This document shows, in pieces, positions 8,907 to 16,454 of a DNA stretch of 22,472 nt. Origin of the DNA: Bacteroidales bacterium UBA3816. GTDB lineage: Bacteria; Bacteroidota; Bacteroidia; Bacteroidales; P3. The stretch covers positions 1 to 22,472 of the forward strand of contig DFDY01000001.1 in NCBI GenBank assembly GCA_002368955.1, given 5' to 3'. The position numbers and the translations under genes are program-made. How positions within the stretch are numbered: position 1 is the first letter of the stretch; each line of letters opens with the position of its first letter. Below the pieces are notes generated by a model. The model searched no databases. It was not told where the DNA came from and worked only from the letters and a program-made list of their open reading frames with translations.

Positions 8907-10097
8907 CTATTCATCTATACTTTTTACAAAATCAAGAATTTTCTGATTGGAATTAAAATGAATTGTCTCGCCCCAGAATTTCTCTATTATTTCTTTTCTT
9001 TTAGACTCATCCATGTCGTAGTCATGGCCATCCACTGTGGCAAGCAATTCCTCAAAGGTGTATACCCTTTTGCCCACCACGTTTTCGTCAAAGGGATAGA
9101 AGAGGTCTCTTTCGTTAAGATATTCTTGATAATCGTACAGATACAATATCACCGACTTCCCCTCCATCAAGATATAGTCATACAGAACAGATGAATAGTC
9201 GGTTATCAGCACCTGAGTGTAAGGAAGTATCGGGTAAACATCTACTTTGCCAGAAAGGAACAGCACATTTGAATACTTTTGCAGATCACCCTCTATAACA
9301 ACATTTGAATGAGGTTTTAGCAAAAGCAACTCATTATGCGACTTTAAAGCGTTGTTGATCTTATTCAAGTCCATACTCTGAGTAAAAAGATGCCTCTGAG
9401 AATCACGCCAAGTAGGCATATAGATGAGCACACGGTTATACTGATTGAACCTCTCTATCAGCGTCATAGTATCCTCTGATTCATATCCTTTTACAAAATT
9501 CATTCTGGTTGATTCTGATTCGGTAAGAATTTCATTTCGTGGATAACCGAATTCCAAACATCGCTCTGGCGGTACTCGAAAGGCTGTAGAGAACATATGA
9601 GTCTGAAATGGAGTGGATGTGACAATATAGTCAGGTGCTCTGAATGATTGAGGGTGATAATATACTTCTTTGAAATTTGTTTTCTGATATCTCTCTCCAA
9701 GAGGACCAGTTAAGATATTATACTCTATACGTTTCAGACCTATTCCATGCCAGAGATTGATACAGACAGCACCTCCTGAAAAACTATAGAAAATATCTGA
9801 TGTGTATGAATTAAAGAACCAATACTTTGAAGTCAATGCATGCCAAACACCTTGAAAGGAGAGAATATGGAAGGCTTTAAAACCATAACTTCGAATCAAC
9901 TTAACTGTTTCATGAGAATTGCTAATCCACGCAGCATTGACATCTGGGCAATGCTCACATGTGTAGATGAATAGATACTTAGCATTATCATTGAACGCCC
10001 CAGCAAAACTACCAAAAGCGTATTTCTTTTTATTTCTTACAAAAAGAAATGAAAAAGGATATAAAATATAGCAGAAAGTATAAAATAAAGCTTTCAT
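8907..10097 (-). CDS. CDP-glycerol/CDP-ribitol:polyol-phosphate transferase (TagB/TagF family), copy B
   Basis: This is a 396-residue paralogue of the downstream gene; the two share long stretches such as WHALTSKYWF, NLWHG and YMPTWRDSQR. An N-terminal hydrophobic segment (about 3-20) is followed by RNKKK. Motifs are INLWHGIGLK (113-122), EFGYPRN (182-188), IYMPTWRD (225-232), LLKPHS (259-264, with Ser where the family usually has Pro), VLITDYSSVLYDY (296-308) and YPFDENVVG. It probably transfers polyol-phosphate from CDP-ribitol or a similar donor to a membrane-bound acceptor. It is transcribed divergently from the cytidylyltransferase/SDR pair, with 159 bp between the starts, so the donor-making and donor-using genes share one promoter region. 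Two such transferases in a row are typical of a primase plus polymerase pair; which is which cannot be told here. Confidence 0.87.
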   Translation of the reverse strand: MKALFYTFCYILYPFSFLFVRNKKKYAFGSFAGAFNDNAKYLFIYTCEHCPDVNAAWISNSHETVKLIRSYGFKAFHILSFQGVWHALTSKYWFFNSYTSDIFYSFSGGAVCINLWHGIGLKRIEYNILTGPLGERYQKTNFKEVYYHPQSFRAPDYIVTSTPFQTHMFSTAFRVPPERCLEFGYPRNEILTESESTRMNFVKGYESEDTMTLIERFNQYNRVLIYMPTWRDSQRHLFTQSMDLNKINNALKSHNELLLLKPHSNVVIEGDLQKYSNVLFLSGKVDVYPILPYTQVLITDYSSVLYDYILMEGKSVILYLYDYQEYLNERDLFYPFDENVVGKRVYTFEELLATVDGHDYDMDESKRKEIIEKFWGETIHFNSNQKILDFVKSIDE

Positions 10098-10189
10098 CCA
10101 TCAATGTGTTTATACCATTACGAATTCATTCTTTAGAAAAACGATTTATTGCATAAAATATTGTCTCACATTAAAAATAAAACAATTAT

Positions 10190-10220
10190 TTTACACATTT
10201 GTAAAAAGTTCGTATCTTTG
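10190..10220 (+). promoter_or_regulatory. Bacteroidota-type promoter for the cytidylyltransferase/SDR pair
   Basis: TATCTTTG (10213-10220) matches the Bacteroidota -7 consensus TAnnTTTG exactly. Nineteen bases upstream lies TTTA (10190-10193), one mismatch from the -33 box TTTG. Transcription would begin about 30 bases before the ATG at 10257. This supports that start over the longer frame from 10149, whose first codons would lie upstream of the promoter. Confidence 0.62.
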
Positions 10221-10256
10221 CAAAATAAAACGATTAAATACAAAAATAATAAAAAT

Positions 10257-10940
10257 ATGTACTCATTAGTTTTACTCTCAGGCGGAACGGGGTCTAGGAT
10301 GCACAATACCGTTCCAAAACAATATCTTCTTTTAGCTGGTAAACCTGTTATCATGCACATCCTAGAACGTGTAGATCAGGTTAACGAAATCTCCGAGATA
10401 ATCATAGTATGTTCTGATGAATATATCTCATCCATTCAATTGATGTTAAATCAATACGGAATACGTAAACCTGTCCGTTTCGCTCCTGCCGGCAAAACTC
10501 GACAAGAATCTGTTTATAATGGATTATCCTTGGTTCAAACTAGCGATGTGATTATCCACGAGGCTGCTCGTCCGTTTGTCAAAACCGAAGATTTTCAACA
10601 TCTGATTAACGAAGAATGTCGTAATGCAATGTATGGTTTAAGCATACCATTCACGGTGATTAAAGGTCACGACTTTGTCGAAGGAGTACTGACTCGTTCG
10701 GAGCTTATTAATGTTCAACTGCCTCATAAGTTTGAAACACAATTACTAAAAGATGCCCACGAAAAGTCCCGCTCTGATAATAAAGAGTTCACTGAGGATG
10801 CCAGCTTGGTTTATTATTATTTTCCTCAAACCAAGATAAAAATATGCGAGGGAATGGAATATGATATCAAGCTGACTACTAGAATCGATATGTTAGCAGG
10901 CGAACAAATATACAAAGAATATTTCGTCAAAAGAAAATAA
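10257..10940 (+). CDS. IspD/TarI-like cytidylyltransferase (probable CDP-ribitol synthesis)
   Basis: This 227-residue protein belongs to the IspD/TarI family, which joins CMP from CTP to a sugar-alcohol phosphate. The start at 10257 gives MYSLVLLSGGTGSRM, so the nucleotide-binding loop (GGTGSRM, 9-15, then PKQ at 20-22) sits at the usual position, and a promoter lies just upstream. Other motifs are AGKTRQESVYNGL, IIHEAARPFV (HEAARP where IspD has HDAARP), QLPHKFE, EDASLV and EGMEYDIKLTTRIDML. The last contains the conserved Lys that contacts the phosphate in IspD. A housekeeping role in isoprenoid synthesis (MEP cytidylyltransferase) is possible. However, the gene is followed 23 bp later by an SDR that resembles the ribulose-5-phosphate reductase half of Haemophilus Acs1/Bcs1, and it diverges from two polyol-phosphate transferases. 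CDP-ribitol, or a related CDP-polyol, is therefore the more likely product. Confidence 0.82.
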   Translation: MYSLVLLSGGTGSRMHNTVPKQYLLLAGKPVIMHILERVDQVNEISEIIIVCSDEYISSIQLMLNQYGIRKPVRFAPAGKTRQESVYNGLSLVQTSDVIIHEAARPFVKTEDFQHLINEECRNAMYGLSIPFTVIKGHDFVEGVLTRSELINVQLPHKFETQLLKDAHEKSRSDNKEFTEDASLVYYYFPQTKIKICEGMEYDIKLTTRIDMLAGEQIYKEYFVKRK

Positions 10941-10963
10941 TGAACCATTAAATACTACAGGAT

Positions 10964-11674
10964 ATGTCCACATGCGTTATTACAGGCTTTGGTGCCGGAA
11001 TTGGTAGAGCAACCGCTATTAAATTAGCTCAGGATGGGCTTTTTGATAAATATGCTCTCATCGGCCGCAACGAGAAAGACATGAACAACACTTGGGGTGA
11101 AATGACTCGATTTGTCTCTACTGACAGAATCAAGATTTATTATCTTGATCTTTCGAAACCAGAATTAATTCCGGCAATCGTAGAGGAAATCCACAATGAA
11201 ATGGGAGACATCAATTGTTTGCTTAACATTGCAGGATATACTGACCCCAAATCCTTGCTTACCACCACTTTGGACAGTTTCGAACTGACATATAGGGTGA
11301 ATGTGTTTGCCCCTTTCATGCTAATGCGTGAATGCGTAAAGTATATGAAAAACACTGGTGGAAAGATTCTCAATGTAGCGTCAACTGCTGGAATGACTCC
11401 TCGTCCTGGTTGGTTGAGCTACGCATCTTCTAAGGCTGCAGTCATCTCAATGTCGCAGACCTTAACGGCCGAACTTGCCGAATACGGTATCTCTGTCTAT
11501 TGCGTGTCTCCTGGCCGCTGTGCCACTAAACTAAGAAAACGTTTGGCTCCAGACGAGGATCCCACCACGATTATGCAGCCTGAAGATGTGGCCGGGGTGA
11601 TTTGCAACCTCATTGGCCCTAACGAGTGTTGTCTGGATGGACAAAACATTGTGATTCGTAAAGCTGTTAAATAA
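10964..11674 (+). CDS. Short-chain dehydrogenase/reductase, probable ribulose-5-phosphate reductase
   Basis: This is a 236-residue classical-fold SDR. It has the Rossmann cofactor loop TGFGAGIG (7-14), NIAG (88-91) and the catalytic set Ser140 with Tyr153 and Lys157 (YASSK). GRN at 34-36 after the second strand suggests NADP preference. The C-terminal stretch YCVSPGRCATKLRKR..., then DPTTIMQPEDVA, resembles the equivalent part of the Acs1/Bcs1 reductase (a pattern of C-x-x-P-x-R-x-x-T-x-x-R followed by a PE-x-VA motif). Together with the upstream cytidylyltransferase this suggests reduction of ribulose 5-phosphate to ribitol 5-phosphate and activation to CDP-ribitol, with two separate proteins where Haemophilus has one fused enzyme. 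Base composition rises toward the flanking level in its 3' half. A reductase for a different sugar alcohol cannot be excluded. Confidence 0.82.
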   Translation: MSTCVITGFGAGIGRATAIKLAQDGLFDKYALIGRNEKDMNNTWGEMTRFVSTDRIKIYYLDLSKPELIPAIVEEIHNEMGDINCLLNIAGYTDPKSLLTTTLDSFELTYRVNVFAPFMLMRECVKYMKNTGGKILNVASTAGMTPRPGWLSYASSKAAVISMSQTLTAELAEYGISVYCVSPGRCATKLRKRLAPDEDPTTIMQPEDVAGVICNLIGPNECCLDGQNIVIRKAVK

Positions 11675-11702
11675 ATAGTAATTTCATTTACTCAATTCTG
11701 AG

Positions 11703-11746
11703 TTATAAATTCTGAGTGGAAGCTCTCCTCCACTCAGAATTTATAA
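11703..11746. terminator. Perfect 18-bp palindromic hairpin between convergent genes
   Basis: TTATAAATTCTGAGTGGA (11703-11720) pairs perfectly with TCCACTCAGAATTTATAA (11729-11746) across an 8-base loop. It ends the plus-strand SDR transcript and the minus-strand ATP-grasp operon. The last codons and the TGA of the ATP-grasp gene lie inside the right arm. A further copy of AATTCTGAGT stands just before it, at 11694-11703. Confidence 0.8.
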
Positions 11747-12729
11747 TTAATAATCACACCACCTTTTATACACATTTGGTCAAATTCCTTTTTCAGTCCT
11801 CGGCCTAGGGCGATTTGTTCGGCAAAGAATTCGCCTTTGTTGCCTTCGACGGCTATCCAGCCGTTAGGAGTCAGGGCCATGTCCCAGCCGATGAAGGTGA
11901 GACGAGGCAGACGAAGGGCCATTTGGGTGGTGATATGCTTCAGTTCTTCCCAGCGGGGTATCTGCACACCTTTGAAGGGTCTGCCGCTGTCGGGGTGGGC
12001 GGTGAAAGTGTGTCCAAGGTCATCTATGGCATCGGTGACAATAAGGCCTGTTTCGGAGTCGACTAATGCCATGACACCGCCTTGGGCTCCATTGTCGACA
12101 AACGCTCCCACGCGGCCTGTCTTGATGATGGAGGTGAAACGGCTGACATGTCCCCGGTGCTGGAAGGTGTTGATGCGGACGGTGTTGACCGAAGAGGGGT
12201 TGAAACTTGCCATAAAGGGGTCTTGGGCTATGCGTTCTTCAACAATGAAACGCCTTTTCTGCTGCATCATCTCGTCGAACGTGTCTGCCCACTGGTGGGG
12301 TGCTTGGGGACAGAGCAGCCGCACGCCTCGGCCTCCGCAGTCGTCCACCGGCTTGGCTACCAGTTGTCCCATGGCCTGACCGAAACGGATGAATTCGGCC
12401 CGGTCGGCTTCCGAAGCCACCTGCATGAAACGCCTCCCATAAAAGTCCTCAAGCAGCTGCGCCGCACGATATTTGTCCATGATGAGTGCCTGTTGGCGGG
12501 GTTCATTGATGCGGCGGCAGACTTGGTTGCGGTAGTGGTCGGTGATATAGGAGCGGCGTTGGGCTTCGGTTTTGTGGGCAAAATCGTATCGGTCGTACTC
12601 TTCGTAGAAAGTCTTGTGCAGGAGGGTTTCGCACAGCTTGTCTTCGTTGCCGTCGGCCCGTTGCAGGTAGTCAAGATACCGCTTTCTGAGCAGGGTCTTA
12701 TAAAGGAACAGATATAGGTTCATGGCCAT
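11734..12729 (-). CDS. Sugar-transfer-associated ATP-grasp protein
   Basis: This protein of about 331 residues resembles the ATPgrasp_ST family (sugar-transfer-associated ATP-grasp), found in capsule and exopolysaccharide loci; its reaction is unproven. ATP-grasp features are AKPVDDCGGRGVRLL (125-139, ATP-binding Lys and Gly-rich loop), FIVEERIAQ (161-169), NTVRINTF (182-189) and, near the end, GWDMALTPNGWIAVEGNKGEF with metal-binding Asp, Glu and Asn. The frame extends to a TTG at 12744 that overlaps the upstream stop. I prefer the ATG at 12729 (another lies at 12723), 11 bp after the upstream stop, because TTG starts are unusual here. It is the last gene of the EnvC-like/GH3 operon, and its stop codon is inside the terminator hairpin. 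It may act on a polymer from the neighbouring cassette; that is inference. Confidence 0.82.
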   Translation of the reverse strand: MAMNLYLFLYKTLLRKRYLDYLQRADGNEDKLCETLLHKTFYEEYDRYDFAHKTEAQRRSYITDHYRNQVCRRINEPRQQALIMDKYRAAQLLEDFYGRRFMQVASEADRAEFIRFGQAMGQLVAKPVDDCGGRGVRLLCPQAPHQWADTFDEMMQQKRRFIVEERIAQDPFMASFNPSSVNTVRINTFQHRGHVSRFTSIIKTGRVGAFVDNGAQGGVMALVDSETGLIVTDAIDDLGHTFTAHPDSGRPFKGVQIPRWEELKHITTQMALRLPRLTFIGWDMALTPNGWIAVEGNKGEFFAEQIALGRGLKKEFDQMCIKGGVIINYKF

Positions 12730-12740
12730 TGGGGTAAAAG

Positions 12741-15110
12741 TCAATTGCCAAAACCAGCCACCCCGTTGGCCTGGTCATTCAAGGAACCCGTGACTGACTT
12801 ATACAGCTCGCTCTGTATCTTGGTTCGGATGTTCATATTGGCCAGTTTGTTGGGTGTGGCACTGGGGCAAACACGGTTGGAGAGGAAGATGTAGAACATA
12901 TTGCACTCGGGGTCAACCCAGACTACGTTGCCAGTAAAACCGGTGTGCCCGAAACTTTTTTGGGAAGCTTCGTCGCAGGCACTTCCGCCACTACCTTTCA
13001 GAAGGGGTTTGTCAAAACCTAGTCCGCGACGGCAGCCCTGCTTGTCGTAATAACGGGTGTTGAAAAGGGCAATGGTTTCGGCTTTGAGGTAGCGATGACC
13101 GTCGTAAATGCCACCGTCAAGGAGCATTTGGAGAATTCGCGCCAAGTCGTCGGCGGTGCTGAAGAGGCCTGCATGGCCGGAGATGCCGCCCATGGCGTAG
13201 GCGTTCTGGTCGTGCACCACGCCCTGCACCAATCGGTTGCGATAGTAATTATCCTGTTCGGTGGGGGCTATTTGGAGGCTGTCGATGCCGTGCTCGGTGG
13301 GGTTGTAGAAAGTGTGGCAAAGGCCCATGGGGGAATAGAAATGCTGATGGACAAAGATGTCCAACCGCTGACCAGAGACATACTGCACAAGGTCGCCCAG
13401 AAGGATGAAACCGAGGTCGCTGTATTCATAGCCGGCATTGGCGTTCAGCGGTGAGGCCACCACTTGGGCCATGATGCTCTCTCGCGGGTCTTCGGCATCC
13501 TTGGCGGTCTTCCAATAGGAGTCGAACGATTTGAGGCGGGCCATATGGCTCAGTGTCTGCCGTATGGTTATCTTGGACTTGTCGGTATTCTTGAGGTAAG
13601 GGAGATAGCGGCTGAGGGGGTCGTCCAGTCGCACCTTGCCGGTTTCCACCAGTTTCATCATGGCCAAGGTGGTGGAGACCATCTTGGTGACAGAAGCAAG
13701 GTCGTAGACGGTGTTCATGGTCACTTCGGGCGAAGCGGGGTCATAGGTCAGGTGGCCGTAGGCTTTGCGGTAAAGGAGTTTTCCGTCTTTCATGGCCAGC
13801 ACCTGGCAGCCAGGGTAGGCGTGATGGGCGATGCCGTCATTGACAATGCTGTCGATGGTGCCAGCAGTGGCCAGACGGAGGGAGCGCACAATGGCGTCGC
13901 AACGCAGGCTGTCTTCGCGGTTGGGCACCCGCCAAGTGTCGGGATGCATTTGGGCACAGCCGTGCGCAAGCTTGGCACGCAGGACGCGGCGGCACCGCAT
14001 GTCGACCAGCCGGGCCAAATCGGGGTCGCTTTCAGCGGCTTCGCAGATGCGCTTGATGGCGCGGGGCACGTCGGGGGGCAGCAACAGAATGTCGGAGCCG
14101 GCCAACAGGGCAGCCAGCTCTCCTTCGCCTTGATTATAATATTTGGTAACGCCTTGCATGTCGAGGCCGTCGGTGATGACCATGCCGCTGAACTTCATCT
14201 GCTGCCGCAGCAACTCGTTGACCAGATGGCTGGAGAGCGAGGAGGGGCAGTTGGGCTGGCTCTCATAGGCGTTCACCTGCAAGTGGGCAGTCATGATTCC
14301 CTCGACCCCTGCATCGATTAGCTGCTGGAAGGGATAGAGGTCTACGGTGTCCATATACTCGCGTGTGTGGTTGATGACAGGCAGGTCGAAATGGCTGTCG
14401 GTCTTAGTGTCGCCGTGGCCAGGGAAATGTTTGGCCACGGCCATGACGCCCGCACTCTGCAGGCCTTTCATATACTGTATGCCCAGCTGGGCCACCCGCT
14501 TGGGGTCGGCACTGAAGGAGCGTGGGCCTATGACGGGGTTGTCGGGGTTGCTGTTGACATCCACCACGGGGGCAAAATTGACATGGATGCCCATGTGCTT
14601 GCACTGCAGCCCTATCTCGCGCCCCATGTCGTAGAGCAAGGTGTCCATCTCGGGGGGCAGGAGGCCGAAATCGCCATTCTGCGGAAAGGCATAGCAGTCC
14701 TTGAGTCTCATGCCCAACCCCCACTCGGCATCGATGCACACCAGCAGGGGCACACGGCTGAGGGACTGGAACCGCCGAATAAGAGGGAGAGTCTGCTGGG
14801 CGGTGCCTACGAAGAAGCACACGCCGCCCACTTCAGTCTCGCGCAGGGTCTGTTCGAATTTGCGCTGCTCTCGGTCACTCATGTTCAGCGGCACACGTAT
14901 GACCATCAGTTGGGCGACTTTCTGACTGAGAGTCATGTCCTTCATGATGGAGTCTACCCAGAGGGTGCCCAGCCGGACATTATGCGACGGGGAGGAGTTC
15001 ATGGCTGCGGCGGCCGCTCTTCGTGTGGTCTTTTTCATGCCATGCACCTGGCAGCGGCTGAAAGTGGCGGTGAGTACCAAACATAACAACAATATGGCGA
15101 TTTTTCTCAT
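12741..15110 (-). CDS. GH3 beta-N-acetylhexosaminidase fused to a beta-lactamase-type serine hydrolase
   Basis: This is a 789-residue exported fusion. The N-terminus MRKIAILLLCLVL is a signal sequence; SRC at 18-20 is not a good lipobox. Residues about 52-380 are a GH3 N-terminal TIM barrel of the NagZ type: FAPVVDVN (179-186), KHFPGHG...DSH (227-240, carrying the His-Asp acid/base pair typical of NagZ) and ITDGLDM with the likely nucleophile Asp314. Residues about 405-770 are a class C beta-lactamase-like domain: SVTK (473-476, nucleophile Ser and Lys), YSD (563-565) and HTG (722-724). Bacteroidota relatives normally carry a GH3 C-terminal domain between the two; here the barrel runs almost directly into the hydrolase. 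The likely role is trimming muropeptides or cell-wall glycan in the periplasm. The gene follows the EnvC-like gene after 29 bp, which fits a peptidoglycan role. Confidence 0.9.
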   Translation of the reverse strand: MRKIAILLLCLVLTATFSRCQVHGMKKTTRRAAAAAMNSSPSHNVRLGTLWVDSIMKDMTLSQKVAQLMVIRVPLNMSDREQRKFEQTLRETEVGGVCFFVGTAQQTLPLIRRFQSLSRVPLLVCIDAEWGLGMRLKDCYAFPQNGDFGLLPPEMDTLLYDMGREIGLQCKHMGIHVNFAPVVDVNSNPDNPVIGPRSFSADPKRVAQLGIQYMKGLQSAGVMAVAKHFPGHGDTKTDSHFDLPVINHTREYMDTVDLYPFQQLIDAGVEGIMTAHLQVNAYESQPNCPSSLSSHLVNELLRQQMKFSGMVITDGLDMQGVTKYYNQGEGELAALLAGSDILLLPPDVPRAIKRICEAAESDPDLARLVDMRCRRVLRAKLAHGCAQMHPDTWRVPNREDSLRCDAIVRSLRLATAGTIDSIVNDGIAHHAYPGCQVLAMKDGKLLYRKAYGHLTYDPASPEVTMNTVYDLASVTKMVSTTLAMMKLVETGKVRLDDPLSRYLPYLKNTDKSKITIRQTLSHMARLKSFDSYWKTAKDAEDPRESIMAQVVASPLNANAGYEYSDLGFILLGDLVQYVSGQRLDIFVHQHFYSPMGLCHTFYNPTEHGIDSLQIAPTEQDNYYRNRLVQGVVHDQNAYAMGGISGHAGLFSTADDLARILQMLLDGGIYDGHRYLKAETIALFNTRYYDKQGCRRGLGFDKPLLKGSGGSACDEASQKSFGHTGFTGNVVWVDPECNMFYIFLSNRVCPSATPNKLANMNIRTKIQSELYKSVTGSLNDQANGVAGFGN

Positions 15111-15139
15111 GTCGGAGTCTTATTTATTTGTTCTAAGTG

Positions 15140-16396
15140 TTATTTCAACCAGTGTCGGGGGTTGAGCGCGTCTTTGCCACACCAGACCTGAAAACTGAAT
15201 TCGGAGGTTTCCTCGCCGCTGCTGTAGACGGTGCCGATAGCCTGACGGGTGGTGACTTTGGTGCCTTGGCTGACCGAAACAGTGCCCAGCCCGGCATAGA
15301 CGGTCATGTAGGAGCCGTGGCGGATGATGACACCCTTGCTGCCGTTAGGGGCGGTGAAGACGCGGGCCACGGTGCCACTGAAGACGGCATTGACCGTAGC
15401 ACCCGCCGCGCAGTTGAGGTCGATGCCATAGTTGCGGTTCTGACCACCCGAGGAGTGGGTGTAGAGACCGTACTCGCGGGCCACAGAGCGGTAATAAACC
15501 GGCCACGAGAGGCGGCCTTTGTTCTGCACAAAATCGGACGAGGCGGCATCGCTGTAGACCTTGCCGCTGCCGGAACTGCCGCCAGAAGTAGACGACTTGC
15601 CGCTGCCTTTGCCGCCAGCGGTGCCGCCACCAGAGGCGGTGCTGGTCTTGGCCACTTCGGCATTGATCAGTTGCTGTATCTGATTTTGCAGCTGCTGTTT
15701 CTGTTTCTCTTTCTTGGCAATTTGTTGTTTCAGACTTTTCTCGTCCTGCTGGCTCTTGTTGAGTTTTTGCTGCTGCTGCTGCTGCTCGCGCGAAAGGGCG
15801 TCTTTCTGCTTCTTCTCCTGCGAAAGGAGCGAAGATTTCTCCTTGCGCTGCCGCTGTAGGTCGAGGCTCATGTCTTGAAACTGAACCTCTTTGCGGCGGA
15901 TGGTGGTGGCTTGGTGCCGACGATAACGGCTATATTCGTTGAAGTATTTCAGTTTCAGGTAGCTGTAGTTATAGGCCTCGTTGTCCAGCACCAAGGTGGT
16001 GGAGTTAAGATTCTGCCGAAGACCGTAAAGGGTGCGCACCACTTGGGCGTACTCCACTTTCATGCTGTCGATTTGCCCGCGCACCACTCGCAGGGAGTCT
16101 TCGGTGCGATTAATCTGCCGGTCCAGAAGGCCCATCTGTTTGTTGATATTATTGATGAGGTTGTTGCGTTCGGTGATACGTTTTTTAATCAGGTTGATTT
16201 GGTTGGCCGAAGCCTTGGTGGTTTTTCTGGCTTTGCTCAGTTCGTTGGTCAGGCGCACAATTTCTTTCTCAATCTTGGCCTTGTCGCGTTCCAACTGCTT
16301 TTTGGTCTGGGCCTGGGCAGGAGCTGCCACAGCCAACAGCATCAGCATGATAGCCACCAGTTTGGTCAGCAATTTATGTCGGGTAGTGCTATACAT
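15140..16396 (-). CDS. EnvC-like murein hydrolase activator (coiled coil plus degenerate LytM domain)
   Basis: This is a 418-residue periplasmic protein. A signal peptide spans residues 1-29 (cleavage at AQA-Q). A long coiled coil rich in K, E and Q covers about 31-245, a Ser/Gly-rich linker about 250-285, and a LytM (peptidase M23) domain about 300-418. The metal-site motifs are altered: the first has NYGIDL where active enzymes have H-x-x-x-D, and the last has FSFQVW in place of H-x-H. Most likely it has no zinc-dependent peptidase activity and acts, like EnvC or NlpD, by switching on an amidase during cell separation. It heads a run with the GH3/serine hydrolase and ATP-grasp genes. A possible promoter lies at 16419-16426. 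The partner amidase and FtsEX are not in this window. Confidence 0.88.
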   Translation of the reverse strand: MYSTTRHKLLTKLVAIMLMLLAVAAPAQAQTKKQLERDKAKIEKEIVRLTNELSKARKTTKASANQINLIKKRITERNNLINNINKQMGLLDRQINRTEDSLRVVRGQIDSMKVEYAQVVRTLYGLRQNLNSTTLVLDNEAYNYSYLKLKYFNEYSRYRRHQATTIRRKEVQFQDMSLDLQRQRKEKSSLLSQEKKQKDALSREQQQQQQKLNKSQQDEKSLKQQIAKKEKQKQQLQNQIQQLINAEVAKTSTASGGGTAGGKGSGKSSTSGGSSGSGKVYSDAASSDFVQNKGRLSWPVYYRSVAREYGLYTHSSGGQNRNYGIDLNCAAGATVNAVFSGTVARVFTAPNGSKGVIIRHGSYMTVYAGLGTVSVSQGTKVTTRQAIGTVYSSGEETSEFSFQVWCGKDALNPRHWLK

Positions 16397-16418
16397 AGTT
16401 ACGCATTATTTCAAATTG

Positions 16419-16426
16419 CAAATTTA
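16419..16426 (-). promoter_or_regulatory. Possible -7 box for the EnvC-like gene
   Basis: On the minus strand TAAATTTG matches TAnnTTTG and lies 23 bases upstream of the ATG at 16396. There is no good TTTG at the expected -33 distance, so the site may need an activator or be fortuitous. Confidence 0.4.
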
Positions 16427-16454
16427 CGACTATTTTTGCCCTCCACGCCTTGCC

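Noticed and set aside
7576..11674. Mobile element or integron cassette
   Set aside because: No transposase, integrase, target duplication or attC-like site was found; only composition and border hairpins suggest transfer.
13464..15086. Long plus-strand frames opposite the GH3/serine hydrolase gene
   Set aside because: They mirror the coding constraint of the real gene, and the true strand shows intact motifs along its full length.
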